Part shown: positions 1-7,587 of the stretch, piece by piece
Position numbering within the stretch: position 1 is the first letter of the stretch
How the letters are laid out: every line of letters begins with the position of its first letter
Origin: Propionibacterium sp.
GTDB lineage: Bacteria; Actinomycetota; Actinomycetes; Actinomycetales; Actinomycetaceae
Length of the DNA: 20,637 nt
Direction: 5' to 3'
Assembly (NCBI GenBank): GCA_030460725.1
Contig: JAKECL010000003.1
Coordinates: forward strand, 1-20,637
The notes under the pieces: model-generated
What the model saw: the letters and a program-made list of their open reading frames with translations, nothing else
Database searches by the model: none
Told to the model about the DNA's origin: nothing
Translations under genes and position numbers: made by a program

Positions 1-249
1 CTGGTCGAGGACATCGAGGCCGGGCGCCCCCTGCACCCCACCCGGGGCGCGGACGTCGTGGCCCCCTTCAAGGCCGTGGAGCACGTGTTGGCGGGCTTCC
101 CCGACGGACACGTCGACGAGGGTCCGGGTGCTGGGGAGAACTCACTGCTGGGACTGCGCATCGCGGAGGAACGCGGGTGGCACGCACCCGTCGCCCGGCC
201 CGGGGACCCCCAGGCACCCGCCACCGCCACGGAGGGAGAGGACAAGTGA
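1..249 (+). CDS. nuoE: NADH-quinone oxidoreductase subunit E, C-terminal part (5' end outside window)
   Basis: The open frame enters from the left edge and ends in TGA at 247-249, leaving 82 residues. The visible part reads LHPTRGADVVAPFKAVEHVLAGFPD, then DEGPGAG and a closing LLGLRIAEERGW segment, which is the usual C-terminus of actinobacterial NuoE after the thioredoxin-like [2Fe-2S] domain. NuoE carries cluster N1a next to the NuoF flavin in the NADH-dehydrogenase arm of complex I. Its cluster cysteines lie upstream of the window, so cofactor binding cannot be judged. The stop overlaps the nuoF GTG start by four bases (GTGA), implying translational coupling. The identification rests on this tail plus its position directly before nuoF. 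Confidence 0.88.
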   Translation: MVEDIEAGRPLHPTRGADVVAPFKAVEHVLAGFPDGHVDEGPGAGENSLLGLRIAEERGWHAPVARPGDPQAPATATEGEDK

Positions 250-1547
250 CCACCTACAGCGCACCGTCCACCCTGACCCCCATCGTCACCCGGGGTTGGG
301 ACCAGGACCGCTCCTGGACCCTCGAGTCCTACCTCGCCCGCGGCGGGTACGAGGGCCTGAAGAAGGCCAACACGCTGGAGCCCTCCGAGATCACCGAAGC
401 CGTCAAGGCCTCAGGACTGCGGGGACGCGGCGGCGCCGGCTTCCCGACCGGCCTGAAGTGGTCCTTCCTGCCCCCCGACGACGGCCTGCCCCGCTACCTC
501 GTGGTCAACGCCGATGAGTCGGAGCCCGGCACCTGCAAGGACATGCCCCTCATCATGGCCAACCCCCACATCCTCGTGGAGGGCATGGCCATCACCTCCC
601 GTGCCATCAACTGCCACCACGCATTCGTCTACCTGCGTGGCGAGGTCGTCCACGTCTACCGTCGGCTGCTGGCCGCCATTGCCGAGGCCACCGAGGCCGG
701 GCTGCTCGGAGACCTCACGATCACCGCCCACGCCGGGGCCGGTGCCTACATCTGCGGTGAGGAGACGGCGCTGCTGGACTCCCTGGAGGGATTCCGCGGG
801 CACCCTCGCCTCAAGCCCCCCTTCCCCGCAGTCGAAGGCCTCTACGCGCGCCCCACCGTCATCAACAACGTCGAGTCCATCAGCCAGGTGCCCGGCATCT
901 TCCGGGAGTCCGTGGAGTGGTACGCGTCCATGGGCACCGAGAAGTCCAAGGGCCACGGCATCTTCTCCGTGTCCGGCCACGTCGCCCACCCCGGCCAGTT
1001 CGAGGCCCCGTTCGGGATCACCATGCGTGAGCTCATCGAGCTGGCAGGTGGCGTCCGGGAAGGGCACCACCTGAAGTTCTGGACGCCCGGCGGGTCCTCC
1101 ACCCCGCTGTTCACCGAGGAGGACCTCGACGTCCCCCTGGACTACGAGTCCGTGGGTGCTGCCGGGTCCATGCTGGCCACCCGCGCCCTGCAGGTCTTCG
1201 ACGAGACCACCTCCGTGGTCCGCGTCATCGCGCGGTGGACGGAGTTCTACCAGCACGAGTCCTGCGGCAAGTGCACCCCGTGTCGCGAGGGCACCTACTG
1301 GCTCAAGCAGATCATGTTCCGCCTCGAGAAGGGGCAGGGCCTGCCCGGCGACGTCGACCTGCTCGACGAGATCGCCCACAACATCTTCGGACGCAGCTTC
1401 TGCGCCCTGGGTGATGCGGCGGCCACTCCGATCATGTCGGGCATCAAGAAGTTCCGCGAGGAGTTCGAGGCAGGACTCACGACGCCGGCACGGGAGCTCT
1501 TCCCCTATGAGGCCAGCGCCAACTACGCCCGAGGAGGTGTCCGATGA
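246..1547 (+). CDS. nuoF: NADH-quinone oxidoreductase subunit F (FMN and [4Fe-4S] N3 subunit)
   Basis: This 433-residue protein oxidises NADH on FMN and passes electrons to cluster N3 in the cytoplasmic arm of complex I. The glycine-rich GRGGAGFPTG loop (about residues 60-69) and NADESEPGT (88-96) are the FMN/NADH site. GAGAYICGEETALL (about 164-177) and PTVINNVES follow. The [4Fe-4S] ligands are the ESCGKCTPCREG motif (C340, C343, C346) and C386 in FCALGDAAATP. Length and motif order are normal for the family. I chose GTG at 246 because it overlaps the nuoE stop as GTGA and sits behind a GGAGGGAG Shine-Dalgarno near 231-238; the frame stays open further upstream to 177, but that part only shadows nuoE. 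Its stop overlaps nuoG as ATGA. Confidence 0.97.
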   Translation: MTTYSAPSTLTPIVTRGWDQDRSWTLESYLARGGYEGLKKANTLEPSEITEAVKASGLRGRGGAGFPTGLKWSFLPPDDGLPRYLVVNADESEPGTCKDMPLIMANPHILVEGMAITSRAINCHHAFVYLRGEVVHVYRRLLAAIAEATEAGLLGDLTITAHAGAGAYICGEETALLDSLEGFRGHPRLKPPFPAVEGLYARPTVINNVESISQVPGIFRESVEWYASMGTEKSKGHGIFSVSGHVAHPGQFEAPFGITMRELIELAGGVREGHHLKFWTPGGSSTPLFTEEDLDVPLDYESVGAAGSMLATRALQVFDETTSVVRVIARWTEFYQHESCGKCTPCREGTYWLKQIMFRLEKGQGLPGDVDLLDEIAHNIFGRSFCALGDAAATPIMSGIKKFREEFEAGLTTPARELFPYEASANYARGGVR

Positions 1548-4117
1548 GCGAGGCCACCGATCTGGTGGACGTCGTCATCGACGACGTGCAGCTGAGCGTG
1601 CCCAAGGGGACGCTCGTCATCCGGGCCGCCGAGCAGGCAGGCATCCGCATCCCGCGATTCTGCGACCACCCGTTGCTCAAGCCCGCGGCCGCCTGCCGCC
1701 AGTGCCTGGTGGAGGTCGGCATGCCCGACCGGCGTACCGGGGAACTGCGCTTCATGCCCAAGCCGCAGCCCTCCTGCGCCCAGACCGTCACCCCCGGCAT
1801 GGTCGTCAAGACCCAGCACACCTCCGAGGTGGCACGCGTCGCCCAGCACGGGATCATGGAGTTCCTCCTGATCAACCACCCGCTGGACTGCCCGATCTGT
1901 GACAAGGGCGGGGAGTGCCCCCTGCAGAACCAGGCCATGACGGAGGGGAGGGGCAAGTCCCGCTTCGCCGACGCCAAGCGCACCTACCCAAAGCCATTGC
2001 GCCTGACCAGCCAGATCATGCTGGACCGTGACCGGTGCATCCTGTGCCAGCGCTGCGTGCGCTTCGGCAAGGAGATCGCCGGCGATGCCTTCATTGATCT
2101 CCAGGGACGTGGCGGCGGCACCGCGCCCACCGACGACCACTACTTCATGCCCGAGCAGATCGGCTCCTTCGACACCCAGGTGCTGAACTTCCACGACGTC
2201 TCCGCCGACGGACCGCGTCCGACCATGCTCTCGGGCCCCTACGGGGAAGCCGGCCTCATCGGCTCCATGGATCCCGGTGACCTGCCGGAGTCGGGCCGCG
2301 ACCAGTCGGGGCGCGCCTTCGCCTCCTACTTCTCGGGCAACATCATCCAGATCTGCCCGGTGGGTGCACTCACCGCCTCCTCCTACCGCTTCCGTTCCCG
2401 TCCCTTCGACATCGTCTCCACGGCGAGCGTCACCGAACACGACGCCTCCGGTTCCGCCCTGCGCATCGACGTGCGTCACGGCGAGGTCGTGCGCCGCATG
2501 GCGGGCAACGACCCGGAGGTCAACGAGGAGTGGATCACCGACAAGGACCGCTTCGCCTTCGAGTGGGACCAGCAGTCCCGTCTCACCCAGCCGCTGGTGC
2601 GTGAGGACGGCAAGCTCGTGGCGACCTCCTGGTCAGACGCCCTGGACCGAGCCCGCCGGGGCCTCCAGGCCGCCCGCGAACAGGGCACCGTGGGGCTCCT
2701 GCCCGGCGGCCGCCTCACCTTCGAGGACGCCTGGGCCTGGTCGAAGTTCGCGCGCACCGTGCTCCACACCGACTCCGTCGACGCCCGCGCCCGCTCACAG
2801 TCGCAGGAGGAGCTCGGATTCCTCGCGACCCGCGTGGCCGGCACCGGTCTGGGCGTCACGTACTCCGAACTGGAGACCGCCGGGCAGGTGCTCCTGGTGG
2901 CCCTCGAGCCCGAGGACGAGTGCGGCTCCATCTTCCTGCGTCTGCGCAAGGGGGTCCTGGCGGGTGGCGTGAAGGTTGCCTCCATCGCCCCGTTCACGAC
3001 TGCCGGTTCCCACAAGATGGGTGCCGAGGTGCTCCATGCCGCTCCTGGCACCGAGGTCGAGGTCCTGGCCGCCCTGGCTGCGGGCGGGGCTCACGAGGAC
3101 CTCTTCACCCGTCTGGCCGGGGGCGTCATCCTGGTGGGGGAGCGCGCGGCGCGCACTCCCGGACTGCTCAGCGCCGTGTCTGCTCTGGCCGACCGCGCCG
3201 GCGCCCGCCTCCAGTGGGTTCCCCGGCGCGCGGGTGAGAGGGGCGCCGTGGAGGCCGGGCTGCTGCCGGGTCTGCTCCCCTTCGGACGCCCGCTGGTGGA
3301 CGCTGCCGCCCGGGACTCCCTGGGCTGGGGCGACCTGCCCACCGAACCCGGACTCAGCGCGGAGGATCTCCTCAGCGCCGGTGTCGAAGGTTCCCTCGCC
3401 GCCCTGGTGACGGGTGGTGTCGACGTGCGCGATGCCGACGATCCGGCGCGACTGCTCACCGCGGTCGAGCGGGCGGGCTTCGTGGTCGCTCTGGAGGTCC
3501 GCGCCTCCGAGCTCACCGAGATGGCCGACGTGGTCCTGCCCGTGGCTCCGCCCCTGGAGAAGAACGGCACCTTCCTCAACTGGGAGGGACGTCTGCGTCC
3601 CTTCGGTCAGGCCGTCTCCGCGCGCTCCCTGACCGACCGCGACGTGCTGGTGCGTCTGGCCCGCGAGTTCGGGGTGGACCTGGGCGTGGAGACGCTCACC
3701 GCCCTCTACGACGAGGTCAACCCGCTGATGTCCTGGTCGGGTGCCCGCGTGGTGCCCACCGACACCCGTCCGCCCTCGCCCCCCGCGGTGGCTGCGGGGC
3801 AGGCGGTGCTCGCCACCCACAAGCCCATGCTGGATGCCGGTCGGCTCCAGGACGGGGCCCCGTGGCTGGCCGGTTCCGCACGACGCCCCGTCGCCCTCGT
3901 GTCCGGCGCGACGCTCGCCTCCGTCGGCATCGACGAGGGCGACCACCTGCGTCTGTCCACGGATCGTGGTTCCCTCACCCTGCCCGTCGAGGTCTCGGAC
4001 CTGCCCGACAATGTCGTGTGGGTCCCGGAGTGCTCGCAGGGCTCCATCGTCCATGAGTCGCTCGGGACCGCCGGTTCCGTGGTGACGCTGAGCACCACAG
4101 CGGAGGTGGCCCGGTGA
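1544..4117 (+). CDS. nuoG: NADH-quinone oxidoreductase subunit G (lacks N7 cluster ligands)
   Basis: This 857-residue iron-sulfur subunit carries electrons from NuoF/E towards NuoB. Visible ligands are the N-terminal [2Fe-2S] set (C40, C51, C54, C78), the His-Cys cluster N5 (H112, C116, C119, C125 in the HPLDCPICDKGGEC region), and a [4Fe-4S] set (C165, C168, C171 and C271 in the ICPVGA motif). A molybdopterin-oxidoreductase-like domain follows, ending in the LRLSTDRGSLTLPVEV segment typical of the C-terminal dinucleotide-binding fold. The place where many bacterial NuoG proteins carry C-x2-C-x3-C-x27-C for cluster N7 here reads T297, D300, S304, T332 with identical spacing, so N7 cannot form. 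The ATG overlaps the nuoF stop (ATGA) and the gene ends in a GTGA overlap with nuoH. Length is normal, and N7 is known to be optional for function. Confidence 0.96.
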   Translation: MSEATDLVDVVIDDVQLSVPKGTLVIRAAEQAGIRIPRFCDHPLLKPAAACRQCLVEVGMPDRRTGELRFMPKPQPSCAQTVTPGMVVKTQHTSEVARVAQHGIMEFLLINHPLDCPICDKGGECPLQNQAMTEGRGKSRFADAKRTYPKPLRLTSQIMLDRDRCILCQRCVRFGKEIAGDAFIDLQGRGGGTAPTDDHYFMPEQIGSFDTQVLNFHDVSADGPRPTMLSGPYGEAGLIGSMDPGDLPESGRDQSGRAFASYFSGNIIQICPVGALTASSYRFRSRPFDIVSTASVTEHDASGSALRIDVRHGEVVRRMAGNDPEVNEEWITDKDRFAFEWDQQSRLTQPLVREDGKLVATSWSDALDRARRGLQAAREQGTVGLLPGGRLTFEDAWAWSKFARTVLHTDSVDARARSQSQEELGFLATRVAGTGLGVTYSELETAGQVLLVALEPEDECGSIFLRLRKGVLAGGVKVASIAPFTTAGSHKMGAEVLHAAPGTEVEVLAALAAGGAHEDLFTRLAGGVILVGERAARTPGLLSAVSALADRAGARLQWVPRRAGERGAVEAGLLPGLLPFGRPLVDAAARDSLGWGDLPTEPGLSAEDLLSAGVEGSLAALVTGGVDVRDADDPARLLTAVERAGFVVALEVRASELTEMADVVLPVAPPLEKNGTFLNWEGRLRPFGQAVSARSLTDRDVLVRLAREFGVDLGVETLTALYDEVNPLMSWSGARVVPTDTRPPSPPAVAAGQAVLATHKPMLDAGRLQDGAPWLAGSARRPVALVSGATLASVGIDEGDHLRLSTDRGSLTLPVEVSDLPDNVVWVPECSQGSIVHESLGTAGSVVTLSTTAEVAR

Positions 4118-5472
4118 TTCCAGTACTCCCGGTCGCGGTTCCCGACTACGTTGCCGCCGACTTCTCGGAGGAGACGTGGTGGTTGACGCTGATCAAGGCC
4201 GTCTTCATCATCGTCTTCCTGATCCTCAACGTGCTGCTGGCCCTGTGGGTGGAGCGGCGCGGGCTGGGACGCATGCAGACGCGTCCCGGTCCCAACGTCG
4301 CCGGCCCATTCGGGCTGCTCCAGGCGATCGCAGACGCCGGCAAGCTGCTGTTCAAGGAGGACATCTGGACCAAGCGGTCCGACAAGTTCCTCTACTTCCT
4401 GGCACCGGTCATCGCCGCGTTCTGCGCGTTCAGTGTCTACGCAGTGATCCCCATGGGACCGAATGTCTCGATGTTCGGGCGCTCCACGCCATTGCAGTTG
4501 GCGGACATGCCGGTGGCCACCCTCTACATCCTGGCGATCACGTCGCTGGGTCTGTACGGCATCGTGCTGGGCGGCTGGTCCACGCACTCCACCCTGCCGC
4601 TGTACGGTGCGGTACGGTCCTCCGCCCAGGTGATCTCCTACGAGCTGTCCATGGGTCTGGCCCTGGTCTCCGTCTTCATCATGGCGGGCTCCATGTCCAC
4701 CTCGCAGATCGTCGCCTCCCAGGCCAGCGTGTGGTGGGCCGTGGCCCTGCTGCCCGCCTTCATCGTCTACTGCATCTCCGCTGTCGGTGAGGTCAACCGT
4801 CTCCCCTTCGACCTCCCCGAGGCCGAGGGTGAGCTGGTGGCCGGTCACATGACCGAGTACTCCTCGATGAAGTTCGCGTGGTACTACCTCTCCGAGTACG
4901 TGAACATGCTCAATGTCTCGGCAGTCGCCACCACGATGTTCTTCGGTGGCTGGCACGCCCCGTGGCCCCTGTCCCACGTGGAGATGCTGAACTCCGGGTG
5001 GTGGGGGATGCTCTGGTTCTTCCTCAAGGTCTGGTTCTTCATGTTCCTCATGATCTGGACCCGAGCCACCCTGCTGCGCATCCGCTACGACCAGTTCATG
5101 CAGTTCGGGTGGAAGCGCCTGATCCCTGTCGCGCTGGGCTGGGTCATCATCGTCTCCCTGCTGCGCGGGGTGACCTCCTGGGTCAGCGTCGGGCTGCCCA
5201 CCGTGTTCGCAGTCATCCTGGGCCTGTTCATCGTCATCATGTTCGTCATGTGGATGGGCGACCGCTCCGCGGAGCGCCGTGCGCAGACGGAGGCGCAGGC
5301 CCAGCTGGCATCCGAAGCTGCACCATTCGATCCCATGGCCGACGGCTACCCCGTCCCACCGCTGCCGGGCCAGGTCCTGCCGCCGTCCCCGCGCGCGGGA
5401 CGCGCCCCCATTGCGGCGACCGTCTCGGCCTCGACCACCGGCACAGCCTCGAAGGAGGACAGTGATGAGTGA
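4114..5472 (+). CDS. nuoH: NADH-quinone oxidoreductase subunit H (membrane, quinone-site subunit)
   Basis: This 452-residue membrane protein forms the quinone-access chamber of complex I between the peripheral arm and the proton-pumping subunits. Hallmarks are ERRGLGRMQTRPGPN (about residues 47-61) with a following GPFGLLQAIADAGKLLFKED segment, and the acidic loop EVNRLPFDLPEAEGELVAG (226-244), whose glutamates are conserved in the family. About eight hydrophobic segments are visible. After residue 385 or so comes a roughly 65-residue hydrophilic Ala/Pro/Ser tail (from SAERRAQTEAQ), a type of extension common in actinobacterial NuoH. The GTG start is fixed by the GTGA overlap with nuoG and a GGAGGTGG ribosome-binding site at 4102-4109. 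The 3' end overlaps nuoI by 8 bases. Confidence 0.96.
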   Translation: MIPVLPVAVPDYVAADFSEETWWLTLIKAVFIIVFLILNVLLALWVERRGLGRMQTRPGPNVAGPFGLLQAIADAGKLLFKEDIWTKRSDKFLYFLAPVIAAFCAFSVYAVIPMGPNVSMFGRSTPLQLADMPVATLYILAITSLGLYGIVLGGWSTHSTLPLYGAVRSSAQVISYELSMGLALVSVFIMAGSMSTSQIVASQASVWWAVALLPAFIVYCISAVGEVNRLPFDLPEAEGELVAGHMTEYSSMKFAWYYLSEYVNMLNVSAVATTMFFGGWHAPWPLSHVEMLNSGWWGMLWFFLKVWFFMFLMIWTRATLLRIRYDQFMQFGWKRLIPVALGWVIIVSLLRGVTSWVSVGLPTVFAVILGLFIVIMFVMWMGDRSAERRAQTEAQAQLASEAAPFDPMADGYPVPPLPGQVLPPSPRAGRAPIAATVSASTTGTASKEDSDE

Positions 5473-6133
5473 CGAGAAGTCGACCGACGACGAGATGCTC
5501 TACGAGCACGATCCGCGGGGCCCCATCGGGGAGTTCTTCGCACCGGTCGCGGGCTACGGGGTGACGATCTCCTCGATGTTCCGCCCTACGGTGACCGAGC
5601 AGTACCCCTTCGAGGGTCCCTTCGTGCAGCCCCGCTTCCACGGCCGACACCACCTCAACCGCTATGCGGACGGGTTGGAGAAGTGCATCGGGTGCGAGCT
5701 GTGCGCCTGGGCCTGCCCGGCCGACGCCATCCTGGTCGAAGCCGGCTCCAACACCCCCGAGGAACAGCACAGCCCCGGTGAGCGATTCGGCAAGGTCTAT
5801 CAGATCAACTACCTGCGGTGCATCTTCTGCGGGTTCTGCATCGAGGCCTGCCCGACCCGGGCACTGACCATGGGCCACGACTTCGAACTCGCGGAATATG
5901 ACCGCGAGACGGAGATCTACGAGAAGAAGGACCTGCTGACCCCCCTGGAGGACGGCATGCTGGCACCGCCCCACCCCATGGTGGAGGGCATGTCGGACGG
6001 CGACTACTACCGGGGCCGCGTGACGGGACCGACCCAGGCCCAGATCGACTGGGTCGCGCAGAACCGTCCCGACGACCCGTCCCTGGCCACCGCCCGGGCG
6101 GTCCAGTCCAGCCCTGAGGAGGCATCGCTGTGA
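5465..6133 (+). CDS. nuoI: NADH-quinone oxidoreductase subunit I (2x[4Fe-4S] ferredoxin-like)
   Basis: This 222-residue subunit holds clusters N6a and N6b, which relay electrons from NuoG to NuoB/N2. Both ferredoxin motifs are intact: CIGCELCAWACP (C74, C77, C80, C84) and CIFCGFCIEACP (C119, C122, C125, C129). A long C-terminal tail after about residue 150, with YYRGRVTGPTQAQIDW, resembles other actinobacterial NuoI proteins. I take ATG 5465 as the start because an AAGGAGGA Shine-Dalgarno sits at 5452-5459 and the 8-base overlap with nuoH continues the coupling pattern. The same frame is open back to 5279, but that part lies inside nuoH and is a basic, low-complexity shadow. The stop overlaps nuoJ as GTGA. 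Confidence 0.96.
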   Translation: MSDEKSTDDEMLYEHDPRGPIGEFFAPVAGYGVTISSMFRPTVTEQYPFEGPFVQPRFHGRHHLNRYADGLEKCIGCELCAWACPADAILVEAGSNTPEEQHSPGERFGKVYQINYLRCIFCGFCIEACPTRALTMGHDFELAEYDRETEIYEKKDLLTPLEDGMLAPPHPMVEGMSDGDYYRGRVTGPTQAQIDWVAQNRPDDPSLATARAVQSSPEEASL

Positions 6134-7278
6134 ACATCTCGGCCGCATGGCCCGCGATGGGGAGCACCGGGGAGGCGATCCTCTTCTGGTGCGTGGCCAC
6201 CGTGATGGTGGTCTGCGCTCTCGGCGTCCTCTTCTTCCGCAAGGCCGCCTACTCCGCCATCTCGATGGTCGGTGTCATGCTGGGACTCGCCATCCTCTAC
6301 GTCGCCCAGGGCGCCCCGTTCCTGGGGTCCGTGCAGGTGGTCGTCTACACCGGCGCAATCATGATGCTGTTCCTCTTCGTCATCATGATGATCGGCATCG
6401 GCGCCACCGACGACTACCGCCGCCAGCGCCGTGGCAACATTGTGGCCGCGAGCCTGGGTGGCGTCGGACTGGCCGTGGTCCTCGTCGGCATCCTCGGGCA
6501 CACCCAGATGCCCGAGGCCAAGGGGCTGGGAGGCGCCGACCCCTACTCCAACGAGCCGGTCACCGCCCTGGCCACCACGCTCTTCCGTGACCACTGGTTC
6601 TCCATGGAGCTCTCCGGTGTGCTGCTCATCACCGCCGCCATCGGCGCCATGCTGCTCACCCACACCGACCGCCTGGGACCCGCGGTCAACCAGCACTCCA
6701 CGGCCCGCGCCAAGATGCGCGCCTTCAAGGAGTCGGGACGCCGTATCGGCCAGCTGCCCGCCCCCGGTGTCTATGCGACCTCCAACGCGGTGGACGTCCC
6801 TGCCATCGCCGGCGACACATTGGGCCCGGTGGAGGAATCGGTGCCCCGCGTCCTGCGTGTGCGCGGCCTGGACCGCTCCATCAGCCAGGTCGAACCCGAT
6901 GTCGCCGAGGCACTCCAGCTCATGCGCAGTGGCGACCACGCCGACTCCCCCTTCGGTGCCGCCTCCTCGGGCGCGGTCCCGCGCTCGGGTTCCTGGGGCA
7001 TGCCCGGACCGGCAGCCCCCCAGGGGCTGGACCAGCCGGCGGCAGCCGAGGACGAAGGACAGGTCCCCAGCGCGGTCGACGTCCACGAGGGCGACACCCC
7101 CGCACCCGGGGACGTCTCCCAGCAGGGTGAGTCCTCCCAGGAGGGGGATGCCGCAGGGGCTTCCGCCGCGACCACCGCCCAGGAGGCCCCCGATGCGGGC
7201 CGACCCGGGACGGACCACGTGTCGGGCCCGGGCGAGCACGCCGCCCACACACATGTGGAAGGTGAGGAGAAGGAATGA
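6130..7278 (+). CDS. nuoJ: NADH-quinone oxidoreductase subunit J with long acidic C-terminal extension
   Basis: This 382-residue membrane subunit of the complex I proton pathway starts with a conventional core: five hydrophobic segments within about residues 15-178, including the VVYTGAIMMLFLFVIMMIG helix (TM3 of the family, where a pi-bulge is known). Next is the usual actinobacterial linker (APGVYATSNAVDVPA, about 211-225; then SVPRVLRVRG). From roughly residue 255 the protein continues for some 125 residues as low-complexity Ala/Gly/Pro/Glu/Asp sequence ending in HTHVEGEEKE. NuoJ is usually about 170-290 residues, so this tail is long; its function is unknown. The GTG start is set by the GTGA overlap with nuoI, and the stop overlaps nuoK as ATGA. 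Confidence 0.94.
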   Translation: MNISAAWPAMGSTGEAILFWCVATVMVVCALGVLFFRKAAYSAISMVGVMLGLAILYVAQGAPFLGSVQVVVYTGAIMMLFLFVIMMIGIGATDDYRRQRRGNIVAASLGGVGLAVVLVGILGHTQMPEAKGLGGADPYSNEPVTALATTLFRDHWFSMELSGVLLITAAIGAMLLTHTDRLGPAVNQHSTARAKMRAFKESGRRIGQLPAPGVYATSNAVDVPAIAGDTLGPVEESVPRVLRVRGLDRSISQVEPDVAEALQLMRSGDHADSPFGAASSGAVPRSGSWGMPGPAAPQGLDQPAAAEDEGQVPSAVDVHEGDTPAPGDVSQQGESSQEGDAAGASAATTAQEAPDAGRPGTDHVSGPGEHAAHTHVEGEEKE

Positions 7279-7574
7279 GTCTGGCCAACTACCTGGTGCT
7301 CGCCGCGATCCTGTTCGCAATCGGCGCGGTCATCGTGCTGGTGCGCAAGTCCGCGGTGATCTCCCTGATGGGCGTCGAGCTGATGCTCAACTCCTCCAAC
7401 CTGGTGCTCGTCACCTTCGCCCGCATCCATGGCAATGTGGCAGGTGAGGCCATGGCGTTCTTCGTCATGGTCGTCGCAGCTGCCGAAGTCGTGGTGGGCC
7501 TGGCGATCATCGTGTCCATCTTCAAGTCGCGCGACACCACGAGTGTCGACGACGTCAATCTGCTGAAGAACTGA
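7275..7574 (+). CDS. nuoK: NADH-quinone oxidoreductase subunit K
   Basis: This 99-residue subunit has three transmembrane helices and normal family length; it lines the proton-transfer axis of complex I. The two conserved membrane glutamates are present: E35 in GVELMLNSSNL and E71 in AAAEVVVGLAI. ATG 7275 overlaps the nuoJ stop as ATGA and is preceded by GGTGAGGAGAAGG (7261-7273), a good ribosome-binding region. The gene ends in TGA at 7572-7574 and is followed by a 13-nt gap before nuoL, the first true gap in the operon. Confidence 0.97.
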   Translation: MSLANYLVLAAILFAIGAVIVLVRKSAVISLMGVELMLNSSNLVLVTFARIHGNVAGEAMAFFVMVVAAAEVVVGLAIIVSIFKSRDTTSVDDVNLLKN

Positions 7575-7587
7575 GGGCGGAGCAGAC

